Positions 1 to 7,880 of a stretch of DNA of 7,974 nucleotides are shown here, piece after piece; position 1 is the stretch's first letter; the number at the start of each line of letters is the position of its first letter. The translations under genes were made by a program, and so were the position numbers. The DNA comes from JAPWJZ01 sp035626855 (GTDB lineage: Bacteria; Pseudomonadota; Alphaproteobacteria; Micavibrionales; UBA2020), in assembly GCA_035626855.1 (NCBI GenBank), contig DASPMW010000069.1:1-7974 (forward strand), in the 5' to 3' direction. The notes beneath the pieces are model-generated. The model was not told where the DNA came from and did no database searches. It worked only from the letters and a program-made list of their open reading frames with translations.

Positions 1-1
1 C

Positions 2-1054
2 GAGGACGCGCCGCTGTCGGAGGCAATCGGCACCGGCCTTCACAACTTCAAGAATTACAGCAACACCTATTACGGCCGCATGACGCTGCGCGAGGCGCTG
101 GCCAATTCGCTCAACATCCCCGCGCTGAAAACCGTCAACTATGTCGGCAAGCAGAAATACCTGACAACGCTGCACCGCCTGGGCTTCGACAGCCTCGATC
201 GCGGCGTGGAGATTTACGACGAAGGCCTCGCGCTCGGCAATGGTGAAGTAACGCTTTTGGAAATGGTGCAGGGCTTCGCCGCGCTTGCCAATCGCGGCAT
301 GTCGCGCCCCTTGCGCCCGCTGCTCGACGACCCCGGCACCCGCGCGCAAGAACGCGTCTATTCGCCGGAGGCCGCGTCGCTGATCGGCGACATTCTCTCC
401 GACCCCTGGGCGCGGCGGCTCGAATTCGGCAATGGCAGCATCCTCAATTTCCCGGTGCAGACGGCGGCTAAGACGGGCACCTCGACCGACTACCGCGACG
501 CCTGGACGCTCGCCTATAACCACAAATACGTGGTCGGCATGTGGATGGGCAATCTCGACCATTCGCCGACCGACGGCGTGACCGGCGCAACCGGCCCGGC
601 CCTTGCCGTCCGCAGCATCTTCAGCGCGCTCAATCGCCAGACACAGGCCCAGCGCCTCTGGCTGTCGCCGAAACTCGTGCAGAAAGATATCTGCATCGAA
701 GACCCGCGCGATGCGGGCCGGTGCTACACACGCTCGGAATATTTCATCGACGGCGGCGTGCCCGATGCGCGTCTCAGCCAAGCCCCGCGCTTCGAAATCG
801 TCAAGCCGACCGCGGGCCTGCGCATGGCGCTCGACCCGCGCATCCCGCGCGAGCGGCAGAAAATCCCCTTCACCATGCGCGGATTGCAGCCGGGCCAGAG
901 CGTCGAATGGATCCTGAACGGCCAGAGCATCGGCACTTCCGGCGAGAAATACCTTTGGCCGCTGTCGCGCGGAAAATTCACCCTGGCCGCCCGCGTGATG
1001 CAGGACGGGCGGCTCGTCCATGAAACGCCGGTGATCGATTACTCCGTCCGGTAA
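2..1054 (+). CDS. pbpC: Penicillin-binding protein 1C, C-terminal part (5' truncated by window)
   Basis: Bifunctional peptidoglycan synthase of the periplasm; only the last 350 residues are present and the reading frame is open to the left edge, so the transglycosylase domain and the SxxK active-site motif lie outside. Visible transpeptidase motifs are S-L-N (nt 107-115, in REALANSLNIPA) and K-T-G-T-S (nt 470-484, followed by TDYRDAW), the SxN and KTG boxes of penicillin-recognising enzymes. After the transpeptidase comes a roughly 90-residue C-terminal tail (about nt 788-1051, from PRFEIVKPTAG to the end) with the beta-rich look of the BiPBP_C domain that sets PBP1C apart from PBP1A/1B. In the family this gene often follows a large alpha-2-macroglobulin-like gene (yfhM), which cannot be checked here. 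The stop lies inside the 3' end of the opposing kinase-like gene. Confidence 0.92.
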   Translation, partial: EDAPLSEAIGTGLHNFKNYSNTYYGRMTLREALANSLNIPALKTVNYVGKQKYLTTLHRLGFDSLDRGVEIYDEGLALGNGEVTLLEMVQGFAALANRGMSRPLRPLLDDPGTRAQERVYSPEAASLIGDILSDPWARRLEFGNGSILNFPVQTAAKTGTSTDYRDAWTLAYNHKYVVGMWMGNLDHSPTDGVTGATGPALAVRSIFSALNRQTQAQRLWLSPKLVQKDICIEDPRDAGRCYTRSEYFIDGGVPDARLSQAPRFEIVKPTAGLRMALDPRIPRERQKIPFTMRGLQPGQSVEWILNGQSIGTSGEKYLWPLSRGKFTLAARVMQDGRLVHETPVIDYSVR

Positions 1055-1836
1055 AGCGTGAAGAACAGCACCATAGTTGCGTCATAGGCGCGTCCCGCAT
1101 CGCCCTTCAGCAATGGGCGGGCGAAGCCGAGGAAACCCGCCGCGCGGTAAGCGAAGCGCACGAATTTGCCGAGAGCATCGATGACGTCGTCATCCGCGCC
1201 GGCGCGGTAGGCGGCGAAGCCTGCGCTCACCGCCGGCTTGTCATAGCGGGCCGCGCTGCAGCAGAACAGCCAGACATCACGTGCCTGCAGCTCGGCCAGG
1301 GTCATGCCGCTGCGCGCCACGTCTTCCTCGAAGTCGATAAAGCCGATTTCCCCCGTTGGGGTCAGGACGAAATCGTTTAGCTTGGCCCGCCCGTGGGCAA
1401 GGCCGCTTTGGTGCAGCCGCGCGAGGGTGGTCGCGCAGCGCTCGATCAACGCCTGCTGTGCGGCCGTGTCGAGACTTGAATCTTTTTGAAGCTTGCGGTC
1501 GATCATTTCGCCCATGTCTTCCATGACGTACCAGCTGTCGCTGGAAGCGATCACGGCGGGCGCGGGAAAGCCGGCCGCGCGAAAAGCCGCGGTGCGCGAG
1601 ATTTCGATGGACAGTCCGGTGGCGCCGCCCGGGTTCGTCGTCGGGCGCAGCATTGGCAGGGATACCAGCCGGGCGGTGAAGCCTTGGATCGCCGTCCAGA
1701 AGGTGCCCTTGTCGGGCACGGATTTTTTCAGCCACAGGCTGCGGTCCTGCCAGGCGAATTTTTTGGTTCGCGCGCGCATCTGCGGCAAGGTCGCGTCGAT
1801 CAGGGTTTGCAGGTCAGGGGGAATGGGGGCGTGCAT
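1039..1836 (-). CDS. Kinase-fold (phosphotransferase/LPS-kinase-like) protein with atypical catalytic loop
   Basis: Predicted cytoplasmic 265-residue protein with the layout of a small bacterial kinase-like fold. Seen in order: a basic strand with candidate ATP-binding Lys37/Lys38 (SLWLKK), a possible helix-C glutamate (Glu78 in SIEISRTAAF), a hinge-like WYVMEDMG (102-109), a catalytic-loop-like LHQSGLAHGRAKLND (141-155) and a metal-loop-like IGFIDFEED (164-172). The canonical HxDxxxxN loop reads H148-G-R150-AKLN-D155, so the usual catalytic Asp is Arg. The substrate is unknown; lipopolysaccharide core kinases, aminoglycoside/choline kinase-like proteins and Bud32-like proteins are the nearest comparisons by motif. 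An in-frame TGA sits immediately before the ATG, so this is the most upstream start; no strong ribosome binding site is seen. It is transcribed alone, converging with pbpC. The kinase-like fold is likely; activity is doubtful. Confidence 0.75.
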   Translation of the reverse strand: MHAPIPPDLQTLIDATLPQMRARTKKFAWQDRSLWLKKSVPDKGTFWTAIQGFTARLVSLPMLRPTTNPGGATGLSIEISRTAAFRAAGFPAPAVIASSDSWYVMEDMGEMIDRKLQKDSSLDTAAQQALIERCATTLARLHQSGLAHGRAKLNDFVLTPTGEIGFIDFEEDVARSGMTLAELQARDVWLFCCSAARYDKPAVSAGFAAYRAGADDDVIDALGKFVRFAYRAAGFLGFARPLLKGDAGRAYDATMVLFFTLYRTE

Positions 1837-2123
1837 TCAGGGTTTCTAGCATGGAAGAACGCGGCGCGCTATTCGGGCGCGAAAATTTGTGCAGGGCAGC
1901 ATGATTTGCGGGGGATCCCGTTGTTCAGTACCTATCCACGATGTTCAATAACCCATATTACCCAAAAGCCTAGCACATTGGTGCGAAAAACGCAAGTAAA
2001 ATTTCATAATTCATTGAGCTTGTGACACCCGTTTTTGGGAAACTTGCGCGGGGGGCTGTTACATGACAGTATTCTCGTCTATTTCAATTTAGACATAATT
2101 GCCGTTTCACCATCAGGGTAACC
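1837..2123. other. Divergent intergenic region between the kinase-like gene and the URC1 operon
   Basis: 287 bp without a credible gene, AT-richer than its surroundings between about 1920 and 2100. It must carry the promoter of the leftward kinase-like gene and that of the rightward URC1-type operon. Structures seen: two near-identical 9-mers, TGTTCAGTA (1922-1930) and TGTTCAATA (1942-1950), exactly 20 bp apart; a small dyad TGCG-AAAAA-CGCA (1982-1994); and the 12-mer GCGCGGGGGGCT (2046-2057), which recurs upstream of phaB. No riboswitch fold was recognised. Confidence 0.6.
2094..2099 (+). promoter_or_regulatory. Candidate -10 hexamer of the URC1-type operon
   Basis: CATAAT matches the TATAAT consensus at 5 of 6 positions and lies 24 nt before the ATG, which would give a short leader containing the AGGG ribosome binding site (2115-2118). 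No good -35 hexamer sits 16-18 bp upstream (the region reads attctc), so this is a weak assignment; an activator-dependent promoter is possible. Confidence 0.25.
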
Positions 2124-3376
<1,253 letters not shown>

Positions 3377-3380
<4 letters not shown>

Positions 3381-4057
3381 GCACCGCCGCAGTCAAGAAA
3401 TTATCCGAAGGACCCAAAGCCATGGCTGAAAACCAGGTCATCGTCATCGACCATCCGCTTGTCCAGCACAAGCTGTCGGTCATGCGCCAGAAAGACACCA
3501 ACACCAACGACTTCCGCAACCTGATCCGCGAAATCTCGACCCTCATGGGCTACGAGATCCTGCGCGACCTGCCGATGGAAGAGGTCGAGATCGAAACGCC
3601 GCTCGAGAAGATGAAGACGAAAATGCTCTCGGGCAAGAAGCTGTGCATCGTGCCGATCCTGCGCGCGGGCACGGGCTTCCTCGACGGCCTCCTGCAGCTC
3701 TCGCCGCTTGCGCGCGTCGGTCATATCGGGCTATACCGCGATCCCGAAACGCTGGTGCCGGTCGAATATTACCTCAAGCTGCCCGATGACATGCCGCAGC
3801 GCCGCGTGATCGTCGTCGATCCGATGCTCGCGACCGGCAATTCGGCGATCGCGGCCGTCGAGCGCGTCAAGGATTCGGACGCGACCGACATCAAGTTCAT
3901 GTGCCTGATCGCGGCGCCCGAAGGCCTGCGCGCCTTCCACGACGCGCATCCCGACGTACCGGTCTACACCGCCGCCGTCGACCGCCAGCTGAACGACCAT
4001 GGCTACATCCTGCCCGGCATCGGCGATGCGGGCGACCGGATCTTCGGCACGAAGTAA
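3377..4057 (+). CDS. upp: Uracil phosphoribosyltransferase
   Basis: Cytoplasmic enzyme converting uracil and PRPP to UMP and pyrophosphate. Visible motifs: PILRAG (93-98), the PRPP-binding loop VVDPMLATGNS (146-156) and the C-terminal uracil-binding segment HGYILPGIGDAGD (208-220), ending RIFGTK as in E. coli Upp. The start at 3377 overlaps the URC1 stop (ATGA) and gives 226 residues. A second in-frame ATG at 3422, preceded by GAAGGA (3407-3412, 9 nt away), gives 211 residues, close to the 208 of E. coli Upp, and begins just before the conserved HPLVQHKL. Either start may be used; the upstream one would be translationally coupled to URC1. With the URC1-type protein upstream, Upp may feed UMP into ring-opening catabolism rather than act only in salvage. 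Confidence 0.97.
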
Positions 4058-4597
4058 ATGGACGACCAACAGCCTGTCGCCTACGCCGCGTATGTGATCG
4101 ACGCGGCGTCGCGCGGCTTGCTGCTCCAAAAATTCCCGCCGAAATATCCGGATGTTGTCGCCCATCATGTGACGCACAAGTATCCGGCAATGCCCGCCGA
4201 TGTGCCGCGACCGCCGCTCCACGTGCGCGTCACCGGCTATCATAACTGCGGCGCAATCGAGGTGCTGGTGGTTATGGTCGATGGCAGGCGGCAGCAGGTC
4301 CTGCGCGAAGACGAAACGCCGCGCTGGTATCACATCACGCTGTCGTTGGACCGCGCCAAAGGCGTCGAGCCGAAGAATTCTAACGACGTTCTGGCGGCGA
4401 TAGTCGCAAAGCGGGGCGAGGTGGCGCTGGATAATCTTGCGGCGCCATTCGCTATTTCCGTTATGCCGCAGCTTTTGGAAGAGGGCCAACGAGAGGGTGC
4501 CGCGCGGTTGAACCGTTGGCGCTATTTATCGATGATCTGGCGCAAAGTCCTTGCCCTCTCCCGAACCCTCTCCCGCGAGGGCGGGAGAGGGGATTAG
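4058..4597 (+). CDS. Putative 2H phosphoesterase-like protein (two HxT motifs)
   Basis: 179-residue protein not recognised as a named gene. Two HxT tetrad-like motifs are visible, H37-V-T39 (in VVAHHVTHKYP) and H92-I-T94 (in RWYHITLSLD), 55 residues apart. That pattern is the hallmark of the 2H phosphoesterase superfamily (LigT, cyclic phosphodiesterases, the phosphodiesterase domain of fungal tRNA ligase). The following GVEPKNSND resembles the segment after the second motif in tRNA-ligase phosphodiesterase domains. It probably hydrolyses a 2',3'-cyclic or nucleotide phosphoester, but the substrate is unknown. Its ATG directly follows the upp TAA with no spacer and lacks a clear ribosome binding site, so translation is probably coupled to upp. 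Residues 166-179 (ALSRTLSREGGRGD) are encoded by a palindromic intergenic repeat, so the conserved fold must end earlier. Family assignment is by motif only. Confidence 0.7.
   Translation: MDDQQPVAYAAYVIDAASRGLLLQKFPPKYPDVVAHHVTHKYPAMPADVPRPPLHVRVTGYHNCGAIEVLVVMVDGRRQQVLREDETPRWYHITLSLDRAKGVEPKNSNDVLAAIVAKRGEVALDNLAAPFAISVMPQLLEEGQREGAARLNRWRYLSMIWRKVLALSRTLSREGGRGD
4554..4592. repeat. CCCTCTCCCG palindromic intergenic repeat element
   Basis: Two direct copies of CCCTCTCCCG (4554-4563 and 4566-4575) are followed by an inverted copy (4581-4591). Similar CCCTCTCCC...GGGAGAGGG elements are dispersed in many proteobacterial genomes, usually between genes. Here the element overlaps the 3' end of the 2H phosphoesterase-like gene and sits between convergent genes. 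Confidence 0.65.
4566..4591. terminator. Hairpin between convergent genes, possible bidirectional terminator
   Basis: CCCTCTCCCGC (4566-4576), loop GAGG, then GCGGGAGAGGG (4581-4591): a perfect 11-bp GC-rich stem. It lies just before the stop of the rightward operon and 14 nt past the end of phaC. No T-run follows on either strand, so it is not a textbook intrinsic terminator; it could stop or pause polymerase from both sides or protect 3' ends. Confidence 0.5.
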
Positions 4598-4604
4598 AGA
4601 GAAA

Positions 4605-5675
4605 TCAATCGCGCTCGTTCAGCCACTTCCCGATCGAGGGGGGGACGAGGGCCTGCGCGCTGCCGGAAACGTAGATGCCGATATGGCCGCCTTTGAACGA
4701 TACTTCCTGATAGTCCTTGGAGCCGACGGCCTTCGCCATCGCCTTCGACGCCGAGGGTGGGACGAGGTGGTCGTCGAGCGCGTAGACGTTGAGGACGGGG
4801 CAGGAGATATTTTTCAGGTCGACCTCCTGGCCGTTCAGGTCGAGGCCGCCTTCAACCAGCTTGTTCTTCTGGTAGCAGTCCTTGACGAACTGGCGGTAGC
4901 ATTCGCCGGCCTGGTCGGGGCTGTCGAAGATCCATTTTTCCATGGTCATGAAATTGCAGACCGATTTCGGGTTGTCGAGGATATCGACCATGTCGATGTA
5001 TTTCTGCGCGATCAGGCGGTAGGGCTTCAGGTTGAGGAACGTCCAGTTCATCAGGTCGCCCGGGATGTTGCCCATGCTGTCGACCAGCAAATCGACATCG
5101 ATATGCTTGATCCACTGTCCAAGCATGTTGTCGGGCGTGTGGAAATCTACCGGCGTTACCATGGTCACGAGGTTCTTCACCTTGTCCTGGTGCAGCGAGG
5201 TATAGCAAAGCGAGAACGCGCCGCCCTGGCAGATGCCGAGCAGGTTCACCTGTTCCGAGCCTGCATGGTCGCGCACCGCATCGACGCAGCGGTCGAGATA
5301 GCCGTTGATGTAATCATCCATGGTCAGGAAGCGGTCGGAGCGGTCGGGATAGCCCCAGTCGATCAGGTAGACATCGAGGCCCTGTTCCATGAGCCCGCGC
5401 ACCGTCGAGCGGTTTTCCTGCAGGTCGGTCATGTACGGGCGGTTGACGAGCGCGTAGGAGATCAGCAGCGGCGTCTTGTTCGTCGCCTTCTTGCCCGTCG
5501 GGTTTTTGTAGTGATAGAGCGTCACCTTGTCTTCGGTGTAGATCGCTTCTTTTTCGGTCACGCCGGCGGGCAGTTCGCCCACATTGCGCAGGTTCTTCAC
5601 GCCCTCCGCAAGCTTCGTGTTGAAGTTGGTGATCTCTTTCAAAATCTGGTCGGGCTTGAGCTGGATGGCAGACAT
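4605..5675 (-). CDS. phaC: Class III polyhydroxyalkanoate synthase, catalytic subunit PhaC
   Basis: Polymerises (R)-3-hydroxyacyl-CoA into polyester at the granule surface together with PhaE. The 356-residue length fits class III enzymes (about 40 kDa), not the roughly 60 kDa class I/II type. An alpha/beta-hydrolase core is visible: the lipase-like box GICQGG places the nucleophile at Cys149, ALDDHLVP gives Asp302 and FKGGHIG gives His331, the same numbering as the C149-D302-H331 triad known for Allochromatium vinosum PhaC. The adjacent Trp is present in GQWIKH. The start is set by GGAGG 8 nt before the ATG; this site lies inside the last codons of phaE and only one base separates the phaE stop from this ATG, so the two subunits are co-transcribed and probably translated in coupled fashion. 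Nothing is truncated. Confidence 0.96.
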   Translation of the reverse strand: MSAIQLKPDQILKEITNFNTKLAEGVKNLRNVGELPAGVTEKEAIYTEDKVTLYHYKNPTGKKATNKTPLLISYALVNRPYMTDLQENRSTVRGLMEQGLDVYLIDWGYPDRSDRFLTMDDYINGYLDRCVDAVRDHAGSEQVNLLGICQGGAFSLCYTSLHQDKVKNLVTMVTPVDFHTPDNMLGQWIKHIDVDLLVDSMGNIPGDLMNWTFLNLKPYRLIAQKYIDMVDILDNPKSVCNFMTMEKWIFDSPDQAGECYRQFVKDCYQKNKLVEGGLDLNGQEVDLKNISCPVLNVYALDDHLVPPSASKAMAKAVGSKDYQEVSFKGGHIGIYVSGSAQALVPPSIGKWLNERD

Positions 5676-5676
5676 G

Positions 5677-6786
5677 TTATTTGCCTCCTTTTTTGGTTTG
5701 TTTCTTGCCTTGGGACGGCGCGCCGGCGGCTTTCGACTTCGGCGATTTCACGCCGCGGATTTCATCGACGAGCTTGCGCAGCTCGATATTGTCGCGGCGC
5801 AGCGCGTGGAGACGCTGGTGCAGGCTGTCGACTTCCGAGCGCGTCGGCAGGTTGAACTGGTCGGCCATGTCGTCGACCAGAGTGTTCACCTGGCCCTTGA
5901 ACGCCATCAGCGCGTTGACCACTTCGCCGTACAGTTTCGTGTATTCGTCGGAGGTCGCGTAGCGGGCATAGACGTCTTCGCAGACATCGACCCATTTCGC
6001 GTAAACTTCCTTGAGCGAGGTGAGGGGCGCCGCGTCAGCCGGCGGGTTCGCCACATAGTCCTGGAATTTCTGCACCGCCTCGATGCCGACCTGCGCCATT
6101 GCGGCGTTGTATTTGCGGGTCTGCTGCTCAAACTCGGCATAGAGCTTGTAAAGCAGGTTCCAGGCATCCTGCTTCTCACGCGTATAGCCGATGCCGGGCA
6201 GCGACGCATAGAAGCCGAAGGGGTCGAAATTCTGGAAGCTGCCCGCGCCCTGCACGTTCCACGGCTGCGACGAGGTCCAGGCCGCAGGGTTGAAGCCCTG
6301 GCCTGCGAAGGGGTTGCTGCCGAAGCCCTGGCCGCCCGTGAAATTTCCGCCGAACATGCTGCCGAGCGCGTTGCCGCCCTTCAGGAAGGTTTCGGACATG
6401 TTTTTCCAGGCCTGCGCCGGATCATAGGGCGCGGTGTTGGTTTGCAGCATCGACAGGAAAAAGCCCTGCAGCCCCTTCAGCCAGTCACCGGTCATGTCGG
6501 CCGGCTGCTTGTCCTGGCCCGACCATTGATAGAATTGCTGCTGCATGTCGAGGAACTGCTTGCCCGCTTGCGTAAAGAACTGCTGGTACTGGTTCGCGCC
6601 GGGCATGGTCGGCGACAGGCTTTTCTGCCATTCCTGAAAAAATCCCGACCACTGGTTCTGCGCCTCGGTCGCGGTCTTGATCTGCTGGTCGAAGAAAGCG
6701 CGCTGGTTCTTGAACCAGCTGTCCCAATTCTGCTGCGTGCCTTCGCTGCCGGTTTCGGATGCCTGTGCGGTCTTGGTTGCGGCCAT
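5677..6786 (-). CDS. phaE: Class III polyhydroxyalkanoate synthase, accessory subunit PhaE
   Basis: Non-catalytic partner that activates PhaC and takes part in granule formation. The 369-residue protein shows the features of PhaE: a Trp/Phe/Gln-rich N-terminal half with amphipathic helices (about 15-115), a Gly/Phe/Asn-rich low-complexity stretch (about 135-190), a helical region (about 205-310) and the conserved C-terminal motif LPTRSEVDSLHQRL (313-326), running into a probable coiled coil to about 344 and a Lys-rich tail. The ATG at 6786 is chosen because GAGAGG lies 9 nt upstream; the frame extends to a TTG at 6813, which would add nine residues but lacks support. phaE is the first gene of the leftward unit and precedes phaC. 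That order is like Synechocystis and opposite to purple sulfur bacteria. Confidence 0.93.
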   Translation of the reverse strand: MAATKTAQASETGSEGTQQNWDSWFKNQRAFFDQQIKTATEAQNQWSGFFQEWQKSLSPTMPGANQYQQFFTQAGKQFLDMQQQFYQWSGQDKQPADMTGDWLKGLQGFFLSMLQTNTAPYDPAQAWKNMSETFLKGGNALGSMFGGNFTGGQGFGSNPFAGQGFNPAAWTSSQPWNVQGAGSFQNFDPFGFYASLPGIGYTREKQDAWNLLYKLYAEFEQQTRKYNAAMAQVGIEAVQKFQDYVANPPADAAPLTSLKEVYAKWVDVCEDVYARYATSDEYTKLYGEVVNALMAFKGQVNTLVDDMADQFNLPTRSEVDSLHQRLHALRRDNIELRKLVDEIRGVKSPKSKAAGAPSQGKKQTKKGGK

Positions 6787-6837
6787 GGAGAAGAACCTCT
6801 CGTTGTTGCCCAAACGTATAGAAAATGCTGATACCTG

Positions 6838-6867
6838 AGTATATCATAAGATGGTGCGCCGCAACAA
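6838..6867 (-). promoter_or_regulatory. Candidate sigma-70-type promoter of phaEC
   Basis: Read on the - strand: TTGTTG (6862-6867) as -35, an 18-bp spacer, and TATACT (6838-6843, 5 of 6 matches) as -10, giving a leader of about 45 nt before the phaE ATG. The 9-bp palindrome TGCGCCGCA lies in the spacer, touching the -35, and a dyad TGATA-N8-TATCA (6829-6846) covers the -10, positions suited to a repressor. Assigned by eye. Confidence 0.4.
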
Positions 6868-7018
6868 AAATCAAGGGGGTGCAATGCGGAAAACCCCAAT
6901 GCTGCAAGGCTTTTCGCTTGCCCGGGTGCAGCAAAAAAGTTATGTTATTCCATGCCAAAAGACCATCCCTTAGCCCACTATTTCGTGGCGCGGGGGGCTT
7001 TCAGGTTGCTATTCGAGT

Positions 7019-7024
7019 TTTAAT
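7019..7024 (+). promoter_or_regulatory. Candidate -10 hexamer of phaBR
   Basis: TTTAAT matches 5 of 6 positions of TATAAT and lies 24 nt before the phaB ATG, upstream of the AGGGAG ribosome binding site (7036-7041). No convincing -35 is seen at the right distance, so confidence is low. Confidence 0.2.
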
Positions 7025-7048
7025 TTCTTAATTTCAGGGAGCCCCGCA

Positions 7049-7858
7049 ATGACCCCGACCCAAGCCATGAAACAAGAGCCGCAAAAGAACGTCCAGAACG
7101 ACCATACCCCCGTTGCGGGCACGGTGCCGCGCATCTGCCTTGTCACGGGCGGCACGGGCGGCATCGGCAGCGTGATTTGCCAGCAGCTCGCAAAACAGGG
7201 CCATGTGGTCGCGACGACCTATCGGAACGAGGAAAAGGCCAAGGCCTGGAAGGCCGAAATGGCCAAGCAGGGCTACAGCTTCCACATCTACAAATGCGAC
7301 GTGGCGGATTTCGAGGATACCGGCAAGACGATCAAGGCGATCGTCGCCGATCTCGGCCCGATCACGGTGCTCGTCAACAACGCCGGCATCACGCGCGATT
7401 CAACCCTGCGTAAAATGACCATCGACCAGTGGCGCGACGTTATCTCGAACGATCTCGACAGCGTGTTCAACGTGACGCGGCCTGTGCTCGATTACATGCT
7501 CGAAAGCAATTTCGGCCGCATCATCAATATTTCCTCGATCAACGGCCAGAAGGGCCAGTTCGGCCAGGCGAATTATGCTGCGGCAAAAGCCGGCATGCAT
7601 GGCTTCACCAAGGCGCTGGCGCAGGAAGTCGCGAAAAAGGGCGTCACGGTCAATACGGTCTCGCCCGGCTATATCGATACAGACATGATCCAGGCGGTGC
7701 CCGAAAACATCCGCCAGAGCATCGTCGCCCAGATCCCTGTCGGACGCTTCGGCAAGCCGGAAGATGTGGCGCATGTGGTCTCCTTCCTGATACAAGATGA
7801 ATCCGGTTTCATCACCGGCGCCAACCTGGCCACCAATGGCGGCCATTTCATGGATTAA
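7049..7858 (+). CDS. phaB: NADPH-dependent acetoacetyl-CoA reductase PhaB (SDR family)
   Basis: Reduces acetoacetyl-CoA to (R)-3-hydroxybutyryl-CoA, the monomer for the PHA synthase. A short-chain dehydrogenase of 269 residues: cofactor loop TGGTGGIG (33-40), NNAG (110-113), catalytic Ser163, Tyr176 and Lys180 in ISSINGQKGQFGQANYAAAK, and the PhaB/FabG-type ending ITGANLATNGGHFMD. The run from SSINGQKGQFGQ to VNTVSPGYI closely matches Cupriavidus PhaB, favouring PhaB over the fatty-acid enzyme FabG, as does the gene context. Odd points: about 25 hydrophilic residues precede the Rossmann start, and the position of the usual tetrad Asn (TNL) reads N134-D135-L. The start at 7049 is supported by AGGGAG 7 nt upstream; an internal ATG at 7067 would shorten the extension. 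It is 22 nt upstream of phaR in a probable operon. Confidence 0.93.
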   Translation: MTPTQAMKQEPQKNVQNDHTPVAGTVPRICLVTGGTGGIGSVICQQLAKQGHVVATTYRNEEKAKAWKAEMAKQGYSFHIYKCDVADFEDTGKTIKAIVADLGPITVLVNNAGITRDSTLRKMTIDQWRDVISNDLDSVFNVTRPVLDYMLESNFGRIINISSINGQKGQFGQANYAAAKAGMHGFTKALAQEVAKKGVTVNTVSPGYIDTDMIQAVPENIRQSIVAQIPVGRFGKPEDVAHVVSFLIQDESGFITGANLATNGGHFMD

Positions 7859-7880
7859 CGAGAGAGAAGAGGGACGGTAC

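Larger units (their letters stand above)
6787..7048. promoter_or_regulatory. Divergent control region between phaEC and phaBR
   Basis: 262 bp without a gene, serving both transcription units of the PHA locus. It is rich in TGC/GCA half-sites: TGCGCCGCA (6855-6863), TGCAATGC (6880-6887), and TGCTGCA (6900-6906) with its inverse TGCAGCA (6927-6933). Inside the last pair lies GCAAG-N8-CTTGC (6904-6921). PhaR regulators of other alphaproteobacteria are reported to bind TGC-rich sites of the CTGC-N3/4-GCAG type; no exact copy is present, so PhaR binding here is inference. The 12-mer GCGCGGGGGGCT (6988-6999) also occurs upstream of the URC1-type gene. Confidence 0.6.

Noticed and set aside
1486..2025. 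179-residue + strand open frame over the kinase-like gene and the spacer
   Set aside because: Mostly antisense to the kinase-like gene; the part in the spacer is AT-rich with no coding character.
2094..2123. FMN riboswitch or other structured leader before the cyclohydrolase gene
   Set aside because: No conserved riboswitch elements or long paired stems were recognised between the spacer and the start codon, and the predicted leader is short.
3731..4489. 252-residue open frame antisense to upp and the 2H phosphoesterase-like gene
   Set aside because: Spans two well-supported sense genes and shows no family features.
4551..5855. 434-residue open frame antisense to phaC
   Set aside because: Mirror of the phaC codon pattern; no motif, and phaC on the other strand is unambiguous.
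6787..6813. TTG start adding nine residues to PhaE
   Set aside because: The ATG at 6786 has a good GAGAGG site 9 nt upstream; the extension would overlap that site and has no ribosome binding support.
5584..6831. 415-residue open frame antisense to phaE
   Set aside because: Low-information shadow of phaE that also crosses the phaE-phaC junction and the promoter region.
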